64,000 nucleotides of DNA from Vigna angularis (GCF_016808095.1 NC_068970.1:36056630-36120629), one strand, 5' to 3'. Counted from the first letter of the stretch, positions 35,583 to 49,052 are shown. Translations and numbers: made by a program. The notes: a model not told the origin generated them from the letters alone.

Positions 35583-38500
35583 GAAGTGGGAGGAATCTAG
35601 GGGATGGGTCCAATGAAGAGGGGCAGGGTTTGCCACCTAACCCACCAACAGGTATCATGCATTAGGACGAAGCTCTTTCGCATCAACCATTATCCCTTAT
35701 TGCATCAGTTTCAACCCAGCCCCTATCTGATGATGTCTTTGTGTGTGTGTATACCTATGTGATGAGGCTTCCAAAGCCAAGCCAAGCTAAGCTAAGCCTG
35801 TTACCTTCTTCTTCTTCTTATTATTACGACCCCACCATACCTCCTCTTTTTTGTCCTTTTCCCTTCCGTATATATCTCCATCTTCTTCCCACTTTGCCAC
35901 TGCCTCCTCTCTCAATACTCCTCCCAACATCCCCCCAAATGGATATAAATTACATACATACATACATTTCGCTAATTAAAAACTCAAATCTCTTACAGCA
36001 AAGCCAAAAGACTTTAATATATTTATCTCTCTCTCTCTCTTCCATACATATGCTTTGTGGAAGTGCAACCCTAGTTAATTTGCTGGCCACTACATGCCAA
36101 TATGTCCAACATTTTACCATGCAAAAACAAGTCAACCAGGACTCCATCTGTTTGTTTTAATTTAAGTTGTGGTCCGGTATTGCTGTAATATATGTTGTTG
36201 TTGTAAGAAATGACAAAACTGTGATTGGTGTAACTGCAAATGCAATCACAGAGATCATCACCATGGATTACCATTGGAGATATAACATATATGGTGACAT
36301 TTTGAAAGAAAAGTTGGTTTGACTTATGGTGCAAGGCAAGGCATAAGAAATGTTAGGGTTGGCTGTGAGAGAGAGAGACAGAGAAATAAGGGTTCAGGAA
36401 ATTACATGGCAACAACATTTATTGACTCTGATGGAAACTGCAGTGCCACCACTGCAAGTTGCTAGAGAGACTTGGCCAGTGGTTGTGTTTTGGAACAGTG
36501 TGTATACTATTAATTTTATTTTGGGAATTGGTTTCACACGAAACAATGAAGGACACACATGCACAATTTTTCTGTTGATGGTTGCTGAAATTTCTAATTT
36601 TCATACATATGGGGATGAAATCAGTACCCAACAATATGTACATCAACTGATAGTGTCAATATGGCAATGAAGCTTCATCTACACATTTAAGAAGTAAAAA
36701 GTACAATCAACTTTACTACTGTTATTTTTCCGTTATTGTTTTGTCATGCATCATCGTTTACACATCTTGTATTTTCAAACAGGAACTTCGCAGACACATA
36801 GGACCCATGAAAGGAATTAAATTTCCAACAAAATGGTCCCATTTTCGCTAAATCAGCCATATACATGCACGACCACGAGTTCTTCTTTTATTTAACGACT
36901 TCGAGACTTTCTGATAAGTACATTAGTTGATTCAACATATAATTGATGGGGTGATCTTGACACCAATATTATAAATCCAAATGATTTTTCAAATAATGTA
37001 ATCTGCTCTCAAATTGATTGATCTCTACATGTGTATGATCCACAGTGCTTTCTGTATATGAATTGAAACATTATTTACGTAAATCATAATGTAGTATAAA
37101 ATTAAAATTTACTTTCTTCATACTTTATGCACCTTACATCTCTGGAATTTTTTTCTTCTCCAGCAAATACAAGGATCAATTTTCGCTTTATAAACTATCA
37201 AAATCATACGGAACAAGTACACAGTAACCGGCTTTTGTTGTGTAATTCTATATAGTTAGGTTTAAATTAGATTAGCTTTTCTTAAATTTTTTAGTTATGA
37301 GAAAGATTAAGAAGTTTTCTAAAAGAAAGGTAATAGTTATTTTAAATTTAATCAAAAAAAGAAAAAAAAAATCATTGTAGATTGTTATTGAATTTGTTCT
37401 TTAAGCGTTTGTTGAAAAAGTGCAGCTAATTGACTCTTTATATAGTGGAAAGTATGAGGACACAAAGGTGGATGTGGTTACCCGTTTAATTTTCTTTTTC
37501 TTTTACGTCCTTTCCAGATTGCAAATACATCTTCAAAGGAAAAAGATTATGAACAGTGATTTTTCAAAGTGTGGGAAAAAAATTTATAGCTGAAAATCAC
37601 CAACACCCAGATGGGAATATTTGATGGCATGGAATGTCTTACATATATAATATGAGGTTTGACTATATATGTTGGTAAAGAAAATTAAGTAAAAGAAAAT
37701 AGTGATTAATGAAATTTAGGAATATTTTAGTATGAGGAAGTTAATAAATATTATAGTGAAATAAGAAAAAATGGAAAATGGGGATGTATGTGATGTTGTG
37801 AAAAAGAACAATAGACTAAAGAATCTGTGTATTGTGATGATGGGACAAGATAGGGTCCCATGGAAATACTGCTTTGATATGTAGCCAAAGACAAGCAGCT
37901 CTCACTGCTTCACATGCCTTTATTAGTTGGAAACTGAATGGGTACTCCATTGTCATAGGGTGGATCCATGTTCCTTACTCTTTCTCTTCATTTTTAATTT
38001 CCCCTCTTAACTTTTCTCTTATTTTAGGAGATTCAAAATAAGAAAAAAATAAATTCCAAAATTCAAGTGGGGAAGACAAAGAAAAAAAGAAAAAAGAAAT
38101 ATTAGCTGATGAATCTTCTCCTCCACATGCTCTTATGCTTCTGGTATGTTCATTTTACTCATATCCCATGTGCTATCTTTGCTTCACAACCCTTTTTTTT
38201 CTAGAGACTGTTTCCCTACTTTATTCTTCCTTCTCAAATTTTCAAATGTGTTGGGTTTTGCGATTTTCCTATAAGGAAGAGATATGCATTGATAGTGATA
38301 CGTCAACTACTGGTCCAGTTATGTTTTCAATTTTTTATTTAATAATATTTACTTCTCATCATTTTTTATTTTTTTTTACTTTCTCATATGGCCCCATGCA
38401 TCAGAACCGTCCATTGCGGAGAAGACTTCCCTGATTGTATACATCTTGAAAGTGCTATTTGTTTCAGAGAGAAAGAGAAGCTATGTATGTTGCTTTACCT

Positions 38501-39671
38501 CAGAAAGGAGATAAAATAAAATAACAATGTTGGTAATATCTTAAATAAAATTAAAAAAGATGTAGGTAATAATAATATCCCTTTGGTAAAGAAAGTTATG
38601 TTGATTGATTCCTCTAATTCTTTTATTACAAATAAATAAATAGTAACATTAAATTAATTTATTTTAGTTAGACCATTTTTATCAGCAAAAGAAAGTTGGA
38701 TATATTTATAAGGGAAGTGCTTTATATATATAATATCTCGATTAAGAGTTTACCTCTTGATTAAGCCAGGTTAGTCTAAAAGGCATAATATAATACATAA
38801 AAAAAAGACATTAAGTTATAAAAATCATAAAAAATCGTATTAACTTTATCCACTGGTATCACTTTGACTTTACAAAGTATTGAAATGCTAATTTCTATGA
38901 TCTGTACATATGAAATTATATATTTCTAAAAAGAGTTAAAGCAATAAAAGTAATATATTTAGATAAATAAACTCATGATTTTTTTTCTTTCTTCCGGACT
39001 TTTTGATAGACATTGGACGTAAGACTTGTTTGGAGTTATAGTATATCTTGTTTGTATCTGACCATTGTTGAGTAATAAATGTATTATTTAATATGAAAGA
39101 AAAAGAATAAAGAGTTGGAAAAGATTGAGATAAGGACCAACAAACACCGAAAGAGGAGCAATAGTATAAGATGAACATCTTTCTTCTGCTTTTCTCCCCT
39201 TTCTTTCATTTTTTTTAATAGGAAAACTTTAATCTAAAATATTAATTAAGCCACGAGTAAGTTAAAACTAAGCTATTTCTTTTATTATATCGGTTAATTT
39301 AATATATATGGTGATCCTAAGAAAGATTAGCACACAGATTCCTACAATTTTCTTAAAAAAACAGTTTGTAATCATATTATTGCAAATACATCTCTTTATA
39401 CCACAAAATAATATTTTCTCAACTTAACTAACCTTTTCGTAAATAAAATACCATATAACAACAGATAGACAGCAGATATACACATACGTACTATAATATA
39501 TTAATTGGATTAACAATAGATAAAATATTATTAAATTTTATTATTATTACTATCACTTATTTTATATTAAAAAATTCAACAACGTAGTCCTCATATTCAT
39601 TTTTAAGTAATTTTGGATGTTGATTATTTTAACCTAATTATACCATTACTTTTCCTTATGTTTTACCCTTG

Positions 39672-39677
<6 letters not shown>

Positions 39678-39720
<43 letters not shown>
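39678..39720. repeat. (TA)n microsatellite
   Basis: About 21 TA/AT units. Confidence 0.9.
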
Positions 39721-39723
<3 letters not shown>

Positions 39724-39780
39724 ACTTTTCATGACAATAATGAGTTAGATCCATATTAGAATTAGATATAATTAACTATG

Positions 39781-40990
39781 TAACTGATAATACTTTTATA
39801 TGTGATTGTTAGTATTATTTATATTTAGAATGTCTTGTGATTTGATCGTCTATGTCTTAATACTTGATTCATAGAATCATGACAAAATAATTAATGAAGT
39901 TGGTATTCAAAATGAAGTTTGATTCATTTATGGTGGGATTGAGTTGTTTGATGGATCTCTTGAGAGGTTGGGTCAACTCTAGAGAAATGTGACTAGAGCG
40001 ACCTTATAGGATGTTTCAGCCTTGACTTGGAACAAGCTATGATTGCTCAAATATTTTGATAACATAAAATTCTGAATTCTCCAAGTGAAGTTACAAGGGG
40101 GGAGACACATTTATTTATAGAGGTGTTAAGGCATGATCGTCTAGAGAGACTAGATCGTCCAGTATCTCTAGTTTTGAAGTTTAACAAATAACATTAAACA
40201 AAATATCATCTTAGGAAGAAGAACATCTAAAGATAATGAACATAGACATAACCTTGAGAAAACAAAATTAGACGATAAATTGGTAAAGAACCTTGTAGGA
40301 AACAAGTGTCCAAGAAAAGAGAACATAGATACATCAAAAAGAAAACATAGATATATCTTGAGTGCTCATAAGAAAGAGTATCTAGAACATTAGGCAACAA
40401 ACAATATCTTAGAATGATCAACAACATCTATCAAATAGAATCATCCAGATGACTGTTCGACCAAGAGATATAAACCAACAGATTTAGGCTTAAATCATCT
40501 AGAAACGTCTAGCTAAAACACTAAAAGCCTAAGAAGACTTAAGCTCAAAAGCGTCTAAGCGATAATCTGAAAAGTCTTATCATAATAGATCTAGCAAAAA
40601 ATATTTTCCAAGACTATAAGGATCAATAAGTGAAAACGTCTTATCAATGAGAAGAGTTCACAAGAATACCTTATAAAACAATAGGTTTAAATGATCAAGA
40701 AGAAAAGCTTCTTACAAAGGCTTGGCTTAGAAAAAGAAAGGAGCTAAAACGATATGATGCAGTCTTTAGAAGAAGCGTCTAATCAATAGGAAAAGCTTAC
40801 ATAAAATTGTGAGATATTATGCTTAAGATATGTATATACATTCATGGAGTGATGAGTGAAAAAGTGTGTAAGAGAATCTTGTAAAACAATAAGCGTGAGA
40901 AGCTATCAAACACAAATATGTTTTACAAATATAAATTTCAACAAGCATCGTATAAGGAAGACATGAAAAAATATCAAGATAATTTCCCAT
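39781..40990. other. Probable worn LTR or retroelement relic
   Basis: Repeated phrases built on CGTCTAGA/TCTAGACG and a TATTTATAGAGGTG segment (minus-strand TATA-like) near 40110 resemble the LTR region of a legume copia-type element. No terminal repeats, primer site or coding could be confirmed. Confidence 0.3.
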
Positions 40991-40992
40991 GT

Positions 40993-41174
40993 CATTAGTG
41001 CAAAAAAAGGTTTCGACGTTGGTGTTTTTCGGCCTTTAATGTCCAAAACCAAGCTGACATCATAATGGGAGACATTAATTTGATATTGAAAAATATCACT
41101 AACGTCCTTTAACGTCAGAAAATTATGCACATCGACATCCTATGGCGCCTAATGCAATCCCCTTACACTTAATG
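40993..41174. mobile_element. Possible small CACTA-variant element with CATTAGT ends
   Basis: It begins CATTAGTGCAAAAAAAGG at 40993 with an internal ACGTTGG/CCAACGT-type subterminal phrase, and may end CCTTACACTTAATG at 41174, whose complement resembles the right end of the element at 49570-51363. No target duplication was found. Confidence 0.35.
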
Positions 41175-41189
41175 GAGATCTAGAGGGTG

Positions 41190-42725
41190 GTGTTTGTAAA
41201 ATGGAAAGGAGATATTTAACATCTGAATATTTGTGATTGGATCTTGATCTGGAAAATGACCACAGGGATGTTGTGCTTCATGAATTTGATCTTTATGTGC
41301 ACATTTTATCATCCAAAAAAAAAAATAAAACATGTTACGGTTTATTGTAATTATTTAGGTAGATAACATAGAGCAAAATTGTATAATATTTATATATTTG
41401 TGTTTTTAAATGATAAACAATATTAATACCTTTCAATCTTCACAAATTTGACTTCTTAATTAGTTAAGTTTCATATAAATTTCCTAAATTGTTTATTTTA
41501 TATAATCTTAAATGTTGCTATTTTTATCTACACGTTTTGCACATAACAAAGTATTGTGTGGGTTACAAATAAGTGAAACCATTAATGAGTATCTAGTAAG
41601 GTGGACTATAAATGTGTATGGAAGTAACAAATTATTAGTGAGATGGATTAAATATTTTGGCACAACCCCATGTTTTGTTACACTTGAGTGGCAATTACAC
41701 ATCCATTAATTGGTTACTTGTGTTACAGTTTTTGCACATAACTAAGTACTCTGTGAGTTAGAAGAAAGTGGAACCAGTGTAAATATTATAGGAATCACAA
41801 AAATAAGGGGTCAAGTTGTTAAGTTGGTTTAAATTTGGTTGAATACGAAGTAACCCTATGTCTTCTTAGACCTAAATGGAAACTTATTGATTAACTATTT
41901 ACATGAGTTACACTTTTTGCACACAACGAAGTACTCTATGGGTTACAAACAAGAGGAACCACTAATGAGCACATTGTAAGGTGGACTAGGTATGTGTATG
42001 GAAATCACACAATTCATATTAGGTCACTACTTTTTCATTAAGTGATTACCTAGAGTATACATTTTTCACACAGTACATAATTTAGTCAACCCAACATAAT
42101 TTCATTAAGTGGTTAACTAGGTTGAAATTTTTTATAGTACTCAAAAATACAATTTAAGGATATTTTCTTAAGCAGTTACCTGTAGTATTTTTTTTTCAAA
42201 CAAACACTATATCTATGGTTTACACCTATGTGGTAATATATATTTGATTAAGTGGTTACCTTCCATATATTTTTTGCATATATCAACCATCTATCCGTTG
42301 CACCTATGTAGTAACTTATATTTCATTAAGTGGTAACTTAGTATACAAATTTAGAATTTTTGTTTCCTTTCCCACGTCTAAAGACCACAACTTCATAACG
42401 ACTTCATTGGGAAAACAATTGCATCAATAATTCCTTACAAAAATCAACACTAGTTATAAAGAGATGCCAAAACATAATCCTCAATGAGTAATTCTTAAAT
42501 AAGATTGGAAGGTATGAATATTGTTTGCCATTTAAAAACACAAATATTTAGATTTTATGAAATTTACATTTATGTTATCTACCTAAATAATTAAAAAATA
42601 CATAATATGTCCTATTTTGTGGATGAATATCTACGAACATAAAGATAAAATTCATGAAGCACAACATCCCTATGGACATTTTTTTGAATTAAGAACACAA
42701 TCACAAATATAGTGTTGCTTCGATT
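41190..42725. mobile_element. Fold-back-like element: long inverted arms around a tandem array
   Basis: The left arm (about 41190-41455) and right arm (about 42504-42725) are inverted copies; the right arm phrase ATTGTTTGCCATTTAAAAAC is complementary to a left arm phrase near 41410, and GTTATCTACCTAAATAATTA to one near 41355. Between them lie three or more diverged units of about 200 bp (from 41500, 41711 and 41905), each with a TTTTGCACAyAACrAAGTA phrase followed by GGGTTACAAA and GGTGGACTA. ORFs at 41508-41709 on both strands come from this repeat. Confidence 0.7.
41500..42360. repeat. Tandem array inside fold-back element, about 200-bp unit
   Basis: At least three recognisable units, then shorter partial ones with TTCATTAAGTGGTTACCT phrases at 42030-42330. 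Non-coding. Confidence 0.65.
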
Positions 42726-43788
42726 ATTGTATCTCTTCCTGAAAATAATATCACAGTCCAAAAATGATGGGTAATTACAAAGGCGTATTTAGGCATGCTT
42801 AGTGTAGCTCCCCTTGCAAGTTACCAATGAGATATATGTTCAACTGTAATTGTTCTCGTTACAGTACAATTTTCTATAACTGGACGAGTGCTTAATTACA
42901 TACACTTTTACAACACCAAATTCATTTAGGTTAGATTCATTGTCTCAAGTGAATTTCACAAGCACATAACAACACCTAAAATTATAAATTAGCACATCTT
43001 ACACACTATCTGGAACTTTCAAAATAAAACTACAACTTCCATGAACTCCAAAAATTACGTTTTCAAAATCAAATTAAAAATAATTGAATCAGAATGCAAT
43101 TAAAAAAGAATCAATTGAATTGAATAACTTCAAAAAAAGTTATGGACCAAACAAGCATCAAAGGTCAAAGTTGACAACACCCACTTTCATATAATGCCTT
43201 TGATTTACCATTCATAATCAGAGCACTAGCAAACTATGCACGAAAAATAAAAAAGTATAAAAGTTTACTAAACCATCATATATGAGAGGATGATTAAAAA
43301 ATAAACTTTAAAATTTGTTAAGTGCTTCCAAACAAGTAGCAACATACACCTAAAATCACAAATCAACACCTCTCACACAATGTTTGACATTTTCAAAATA
43401 AAACTACAACTTGTAGAAAAACTACAAAAACTACATTTTTAGACACAATAAATATAATTGAGCCAAGAATGTAATGCAAAAAGAACCAACTTAATTGGAT
43501 AAATGTGAACAAAGTTATGGATCAAGCAAGCACCAAAAGTCAAAGGTGACAACATTCACTTCCATATAATGAATTTGATTTACCACCCATAAATCCATGC
43601 TTTGGCAAATCATGCGTGAATATTAGATCGAAAAATATAAAAGCTCACTAAATCATTATATATGAAAGGTTGATTTAAAAATAAACTTAAAAATTTGTTA
43701 GGTTCTTCTTATCAAGTAGCGAGACAACACATAAAATCGCAAATGAACACCTTTTACAAATTGTATGGAATTTTGAAAATAAAAGTGT

Positions 43789-44996
43789 CCACTAGTGTCA
43801 GGCAAACCCAAGACATTGGCTTGTCGAAGAGGCCATAAGGAGACAATATAACAACATTGAATTCCATTGGGACTCTGCCAAGAAAAGTCTCTAGGGTAGA
43901 AGGATCTAGTAGCAAATGCATCGTTTCCAATACCCTTTCAATATTATAACCCCATATCCTCTCTTAAAACCCATTCCTTGTAACCTATATTCAAAACTAA
44001 TTAAAGGGGAAACAACTTAAAATAAAAAGGTCCCAAACAATTCTCCTAGCTTATCATGAACACTGTCACCTCTTCAACCTCTTCTTTCTCATCGTATCAC
44101 CTTTGATATAATAGAAAAGTAAGATAAAGGAATACAAACCCACATAAAAGAAAGCAAGTTCAACACTTCAAACAAATCAATTGAGTTTTGTACTAGTTAA
44201 ATATTTTGAAACCTTAGTTATCCTTTTTGGACTCGTCGTCTTCGTCGTGTTCCTCATCAACTTTGCTTTTGTTATCATCTTGGCTCTCATGCTTGGCATC
44301 ACCATCATTTGCCTTCATGGTGCTTACCGTGTGCCTAAGGATTCGTTCCTCGACAAGCAGAACCTCTCAAACCACCAGATTCCTCTTCTTCCTTGTTATC
44401 CCCTACCACTCTCGCCAATGTCGTTCCAACCATCACCACATGAGTCTTAGCATGGAATCCTTGGAATTGATGGTCTCTCAATCTAGAGAAGGAGCGCGCA
44501 GAGGAGGTAGGGTTCTAGGGGGAGGGCCAACGCGGAAGAGACATGTGCGGTGGAGTTTAGGGTTCCAATGGAGGGTGTGAGTGAGTGATTTTAGAGCGAG
44601 AGTGATTTTTAGGGTGTGAAGGTTTAAGGAACACCACAAAAATTTCGAGTGAAGTCATAAATAACTATTGGTTTTTATTTCAAATATTTAATTATTTTTA
44701 AATTTGTGTGTAAAATCAGTAGATAATTTTCTTTTCACTTACATATGAATCTTGTATCATTACCTACGGATTATGTCCTTCATAAATATTATTGTCCTAA
44801 TGCACCAAATATACATATGGATTTTACATAGGACAAATTAATCGGTAGGAAAAAATTTCTGATTCTTTACGAAAAAAATTTGTATGTAACTCACTTTTAA
44901 AAACTTGTAGGTAAAATCCGTATATAATACTTATATTACCATGGATTCAAATTCATATATAAATATCAATAGATAACTCGTATTTTTCTTGTAGTG
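43789..44996 (+). mobile_element. CACTA-type element, right end intact, left end lost; PRA1 cargo
   Basis: The right terminus ends TTTTTCTTGTAGTG at 44996 (complement CACTACAAGAAAAATACGAG, close to the element ending at 4645), with subterminal phrases like CCTACGGATT and TCCGTATATAA before it. The left limit is only where the 380-bp repeat breaks off at about 43789; the sequence there is not a CACTA end, so the left end was deleted. It contains a PRA1-family fragment and a GC-rich block (44440-44600). No transposase. Confidence 0.65.
44214..44450 (+). pseudogene. Captured fragment of a PRA1-family (prenylated Rab acceptor) gene
   Basis: The open frame reads FVIILALMLGITIICLHGAY then RVPKDSFLDKQN, the C-terminal membrane-hairpin and cytosolic tail signature of plant PRA1.F-type proteins, which usually have RVPEDLFLDEQEP. 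PRA1 proteins recruit Rab GTPases and work in ER/Golgi trafficking. About 50 of roughly 190 residues are recognisable; the sequence before LVILFGL and after LDKQN does not match. It lies in a CACTA-type element and is a captured piece. Confidence 0.75.
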
Positions 44997-45047
44997 ATGA
45001 AAAAATATAAAAGTTCACTAAATCATCATATATGTGAGGTTGATTCA

Positions 45048-45535
45048 TGATAGCATTAAGTTGAAGAAAGAAGTTTTGATGATGTCTTATAGTCAAGTCT
45101 CAAGTGCTCTTGGGTCAATAAGATCTTCATGAATACTTGTTTTATGTTAAAACTTTTGTAATTTAGTAGATTTATATATAGGATGTAGTTTATCTTTGAT
45201 TTTATGTATTGTTTGGCTTAGATTGCGTTAAAATTCGTTGAATCAGAAAATCTCATCTTATACTCAAGACAACTATTATCAAATTATAATAATCGATTAT
45301 CAGTAATCAATTATGACTTGCCATAATCGATTATCACATGCAATTATGAGACAAATATTTTTACGCATTCATTAAATACATAATAAATTATCATAATTGG
45401 ATAATTAGTTGACAACAAATTTTTGGAGGTATTCTTGAATGAAATCTCTATAATCTATAAATTAAATTGAGACTCTCATCCTAAAATACCAAATACAACA
45501 TTTGAAATAAATGTACTTCAAAATTCTTATATGAC
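45048..45535. repeat. Probable solo LTR inserted in the 380-bp tandem repeat
   Basis: It splits one repeat unit, begins TGATAGCATT and ends TATATGACA (TG...CA), 488 bp. A series of ATAATCGATTAT-like palindromes lies at 45285-45345. No exact 5-bp target duplication (ATTCA versus ATAAA). Confidence 0.5.
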
Positions 45536-45859
45536 AATAAATAAACTTTGAAATTTATTAGGTGCTTCGTATCAAGTAGGAACAACACCTAAAGTCACAA
45601 ATCAACAATTTTTACACATTGTATGGAATTTTCAAAATAAACCTTCAACTTCCACAAAATCTCAAAAAATTACATAGTTACACTCAAATTAGAGATAATT
45701 GAATAAAAAAATTCAATACAAAATTCAATTTGATAATTGTGAAAAAAAAGTTATACATGGACGAAACAAATGGAAATATTCACTTGCATATAATGATTTC
45801 AATTTAGAACCCACGAATTCAAGCTCGAGAAAACCATGCATGAATATGATATAAAATAT

Positions 45860-46560
45860 ATATATATATAAAATGTCAGACGACATTGTGAAACAAACCA
45901 ACAAATTTCACACATAACATGATGTTCACAATCATCCTACCAAAAACTTAACATTTTCCCCAAATTACAACAACTACCTAAACACCACCCAATTACAATG
46001 AAAACCCTAAAACTAAAAAATGTCATATATCCAACAAAATCATCCACACGAAAATAGGGTTACCAAAACTTAAAAAAATCACACCAAAAAACAGGAAAAA
46101 AATGAGCATTCAATAAAACAAACTAAACGAAATCATATGTTGTGCTAATGACTCAATATGACGATGTAGAGGTACGAATGATTGAATAAGAAAGTGCAAA
46201 CATGCAGAATAGGAATTTTTGCTTACCACCAATGTCTTGAAACTCCAATGTTAGAAAAACGAAAGGGAAGAGAGAAAACCACACACTTGGACTGGAAGCA
46301 ATGCACGAGAGAAGAAAGGTCAGAGGAAGACAATGAAAGCAATGAGTGAGAGAAGAAAGAAATGAGGAATACAAAACCTACTTTGAAATTCAATTTTACA
46401 ACTTTTTTTCCAAGTGGAGTTTCAATTTTACAATTTTTTTTTCCAGGTGGAATGCACGTGGGGTTGTAAAATGTTGTAAGATAATTATCTTATCTACGTA
46501 TCATTTTCGTACATAATAATAGTTCTACGTTTCCTTCTCTGCATGCCTTTCTGATGAATC
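45860..46560. other. Intergenic
   Basis: AT-rich; no gene recognised. The minus-strand ORF at 46153-46374 is Ser/Phe/Leu-rich low-complexity coding. A partial direct repeat (CAATTTTACAA...CCAAGTGGA / CCAGGTGGA) lies at 46390-46450. Confidence 0.45.
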
Positions 46561-46586
46561 TACGCACTCTTTAAGAGATCAAAGCT

Positions 46587-46940
46587 TTGTTGTTGAAGCC
46601 GTCTTCCAAACCAATCTTTCCACTACCAACAGCTCTAGAACTTCAAACAATGCTTACCTGCTCCTCCCAATCAAATCAAGACAATCAAGATTTAATGGTC
46701 AACGCACTGGAAATCGGTATGAACAAGAAAACTCTCAAAATATTCATGCTAACGTTTCCCATTTTCTCTCATTCTCTCAGGATGAAACTGAACCTTCCGT
46801 ACTCAAACTCTCTCAGGTTTGTCTATATCTAACATTGGTTCTGCAACATACACAATTCCAACCTCCTCTCATCCTATTCGTTTTATTAATATGTTGCATG
46901 TTCCATCTTTATCTAAAAATCTCTTAACCGTTTATCCTTA
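46587..46940 (+). pseudogene. Ty1/copia gag-pre-integrase fragment
   Basis: Plus strand, two frames. Gag C-terminal-like RFNGQRTGNRYEQENSQN (about 46690) is followed by a pre-integrase phrase SNIGSATYTIPTSSHP and RFINMLHVPSLSKNLLTVY (46830-46940), a hallmark of the copia protease/integrase junction. No LTR or other pol domains nearby; a stranded fragment. Confidence 0.7.
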
Positions 46941-46944
46941 AATC

Positions 46945-48565
46945 ATATATTTTTTCCTTTGCAGTGGTTTAGTCAAGGCCAACCCCTCACTTCTCATTTA
47001 CAATTTATAACTCTTAATTTGGACGTCATTTAAATTTATATAACAAAATTCAAATTCATGTAACTTTTTTACCATTTTTTATTAAATGATGTTCTTCTTT
47101 TGTATGTTTAATGCTTTTATTCGTCATCTTTTCCTGCTCAATTTGAATTTGATTGACATTGAAAAGTTGTTAGAAACCTACTTAATTAAAATTAATACTA
47201 TGAATAAGTTAATTATAGTTTAATTTCTTTAAACTCTTAATCTATAAGTTAATAATTTGAGTGTAATAGAGAAGGAATTAAGATTACAATAAAATGATTT
47301 AATTTTAATTGCTTATACCAACTAATATTTGGATAATTAAAGGGCAACGTGATTTAAATAATATATATATTTTACTATTTATTTTGTCTCTTTATCTATT
47401 CAATACTTATTTTATTTCTTTATCTTTTCAATATTCATTTTACATTTTTTTCTTTCACTATTAATCTTTTAATAATTATTTTATCTCTTAATGTTTGTAA
47501 TGTTTGTTTTTTCAATATTCATCTTTTACTATTTATCTCTTTATATGTTAATATCATTTTTTATTTATCTATTACTATTTATTATTTATCTTATTTTAGT
47601 TGTATTAAACCCGAATATTTTCTTCTAAACTTGAATTAATAGCTATACGTCAGTATTCTGCTGGTCCTTTAGAATGTGATACTTGAGCTTAAAATTCCAT
47701 TTTATTACTTGTAGAATGGTACGTGTGCTAAAATTCCTAACAGATTCAGGACATCATTGCCAAGGATTAATGTTTATCTACATGTCTTAATGATTTGCTA
47801 AATTTTTAAGATTTTTTCTATTTTTCTATTTTTTTACAATATTATTTTCATTTTATTTTAATCTCTTTTACACTGATCCTCTTTTGTCTGATACATGTTT
47901 AAGTTCGGGTATGCATAATACTTTTCATTCTAACAAATCTTCAATTGACAACCTTTTTATCTATCTCAAGGTTAATACAACTCTACAATTTAGTAGTTAG
48001 AAAATGAACGAATAACAAAATCTAAAGAGATAAAACAAGAAGAGGTATTTTATTCATCTTCTTCAAATCTTTCATCCTTGTTTGAAGCAAAACTGAAAAA
48101 TGTTAGGTTATTAAAAAAGAAACATAAAATAAATTTTGAATCAATAAATTATAAACAAACTCATAAAAACTTAAATCAATATATTCCATGTTTGAGAATA
48201 TTTTTCGACTTATATATTATTCATTTTACTAATCATTAATATAGACTTTTCAACTCACTTTAAATTCCTAATAAATAATATTTTCTTTCATAAATCAACA
48301 AAAAGAATTATGACATATTAATGTTAGAAATTGCTAAATTATCCTTAGCCTATTATTTCGTAGATATTAAGGAAAAAAAGTGTTCTTTTTATTCCCACTC
48401 CATTAGGATATGCAAATATTTATGGTCACAGGATATTTTCTTTCCCTAAATCCTAAAGCGATAAAGTTTATTCTCTCTCTTTCCCTTTACTCCTGGAAAG
48501 AAAATCATTTTTTTTTTCAATTCTTTTCTTTCCCTTACTATTATTTTTAGATTATACATTAGGGT
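46945..48565. other. Intergenic, AT-rich
   Basis: No coding region or clear element ends. 47370-47600 is T-rich with repeated TTTATCTCTTT-like phrases. Confidence 0.5.
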
Positions 48566-49052
48566 TGTAAAAGTGGATGAAATCACGAATATAAAAATTT
48601 TCTAAAGTGTGTATTCACTGTGTTTTTTAAAGATTTATGTGTTATTCAAGTTTCTCGGTAATTTTAGAATTAGCAAGGAATTCTAATAATAAAAATAATC
48701 CAGAATTTTAAGAGAGGATAGAAAAAAGAGAAAATGCTAAAGAGAGAAGAGGATTAGAGAGAAAGACGTGAGAAGTGTGTCCATAAGAGGCGAGCATGAA
48801 CACCTATTTACAGAGAAAGGAATGATTTGTTTCGCATGGTAACAACACCCCCTAAGCCCACGGAAAAAACTATAATGTTCGTCTTGATCTTCGAAATTGC
48901 CAAGCAACGCACCCCCTTACTTGTGGAAGTGATTTCCACTTCACGTGCGGCTTCGAAAGATGTGGACATAACTCCAAATTGATTGCGTTGCAGAGAAAGG
49001 GAGGCACATCCAAAACGGGTTTTTTTGAAACAAAGAAATATATACCTTTTGC
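48566..49052 (-). repeat. Left LTR (3' LTR) of the copia element
   Basis: Starts TGTAAAAGTGGATGAAATCA and ends before or within a (TA)n tract at 49052-49080. It aligns along its length with the right LTR, e.g. GAAAATGCTAAAGAGA and GAGCATG phrases in both. Confidence 0.7.

Larger units (their letters stand above)
34900..39780. other. Long intergenic region, upstream side of HD-Zip gene
   Basis: AT-rich, with no ORF I can assign. It contains the hexanucleotide repeat at 35522-35582, a pyrimidine-rich stretch at 35800-36050 and a (TA)n tract at 39678-39720. It may hold distal promoter elements of the HD-Zip gene. ORFs at 35741, 36350 and 38135 lack domain features and are not called. Confidence 0.5.
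42940..45860. repeat. Tandem array, about 380-bp unit, interrupted by two insertions
   Basis: Equivalent phrases recur with a spacing of 380 bases: ACACCTAAAATYAYAAAT at about 42970 and 43350, and CACTAAAYCATYATATATG at 43265 and 43645. The next copy resumes at 44997 after a CACTA segment and is itself split by an insertion at 45048-45535 before continuing with ACACCTAAAGTCACAAAT near 45590. The unit is AT-rich, non-coding and of unknown origin. Confidence 0.7.

Noticed and set aside
46153..46374. Ser/Leu/Phe-rich minus-strand ORF as a small secreted protein
   Set aside because: Low-complexity pyrimidine-rich coding with no promoter, splice or family support.
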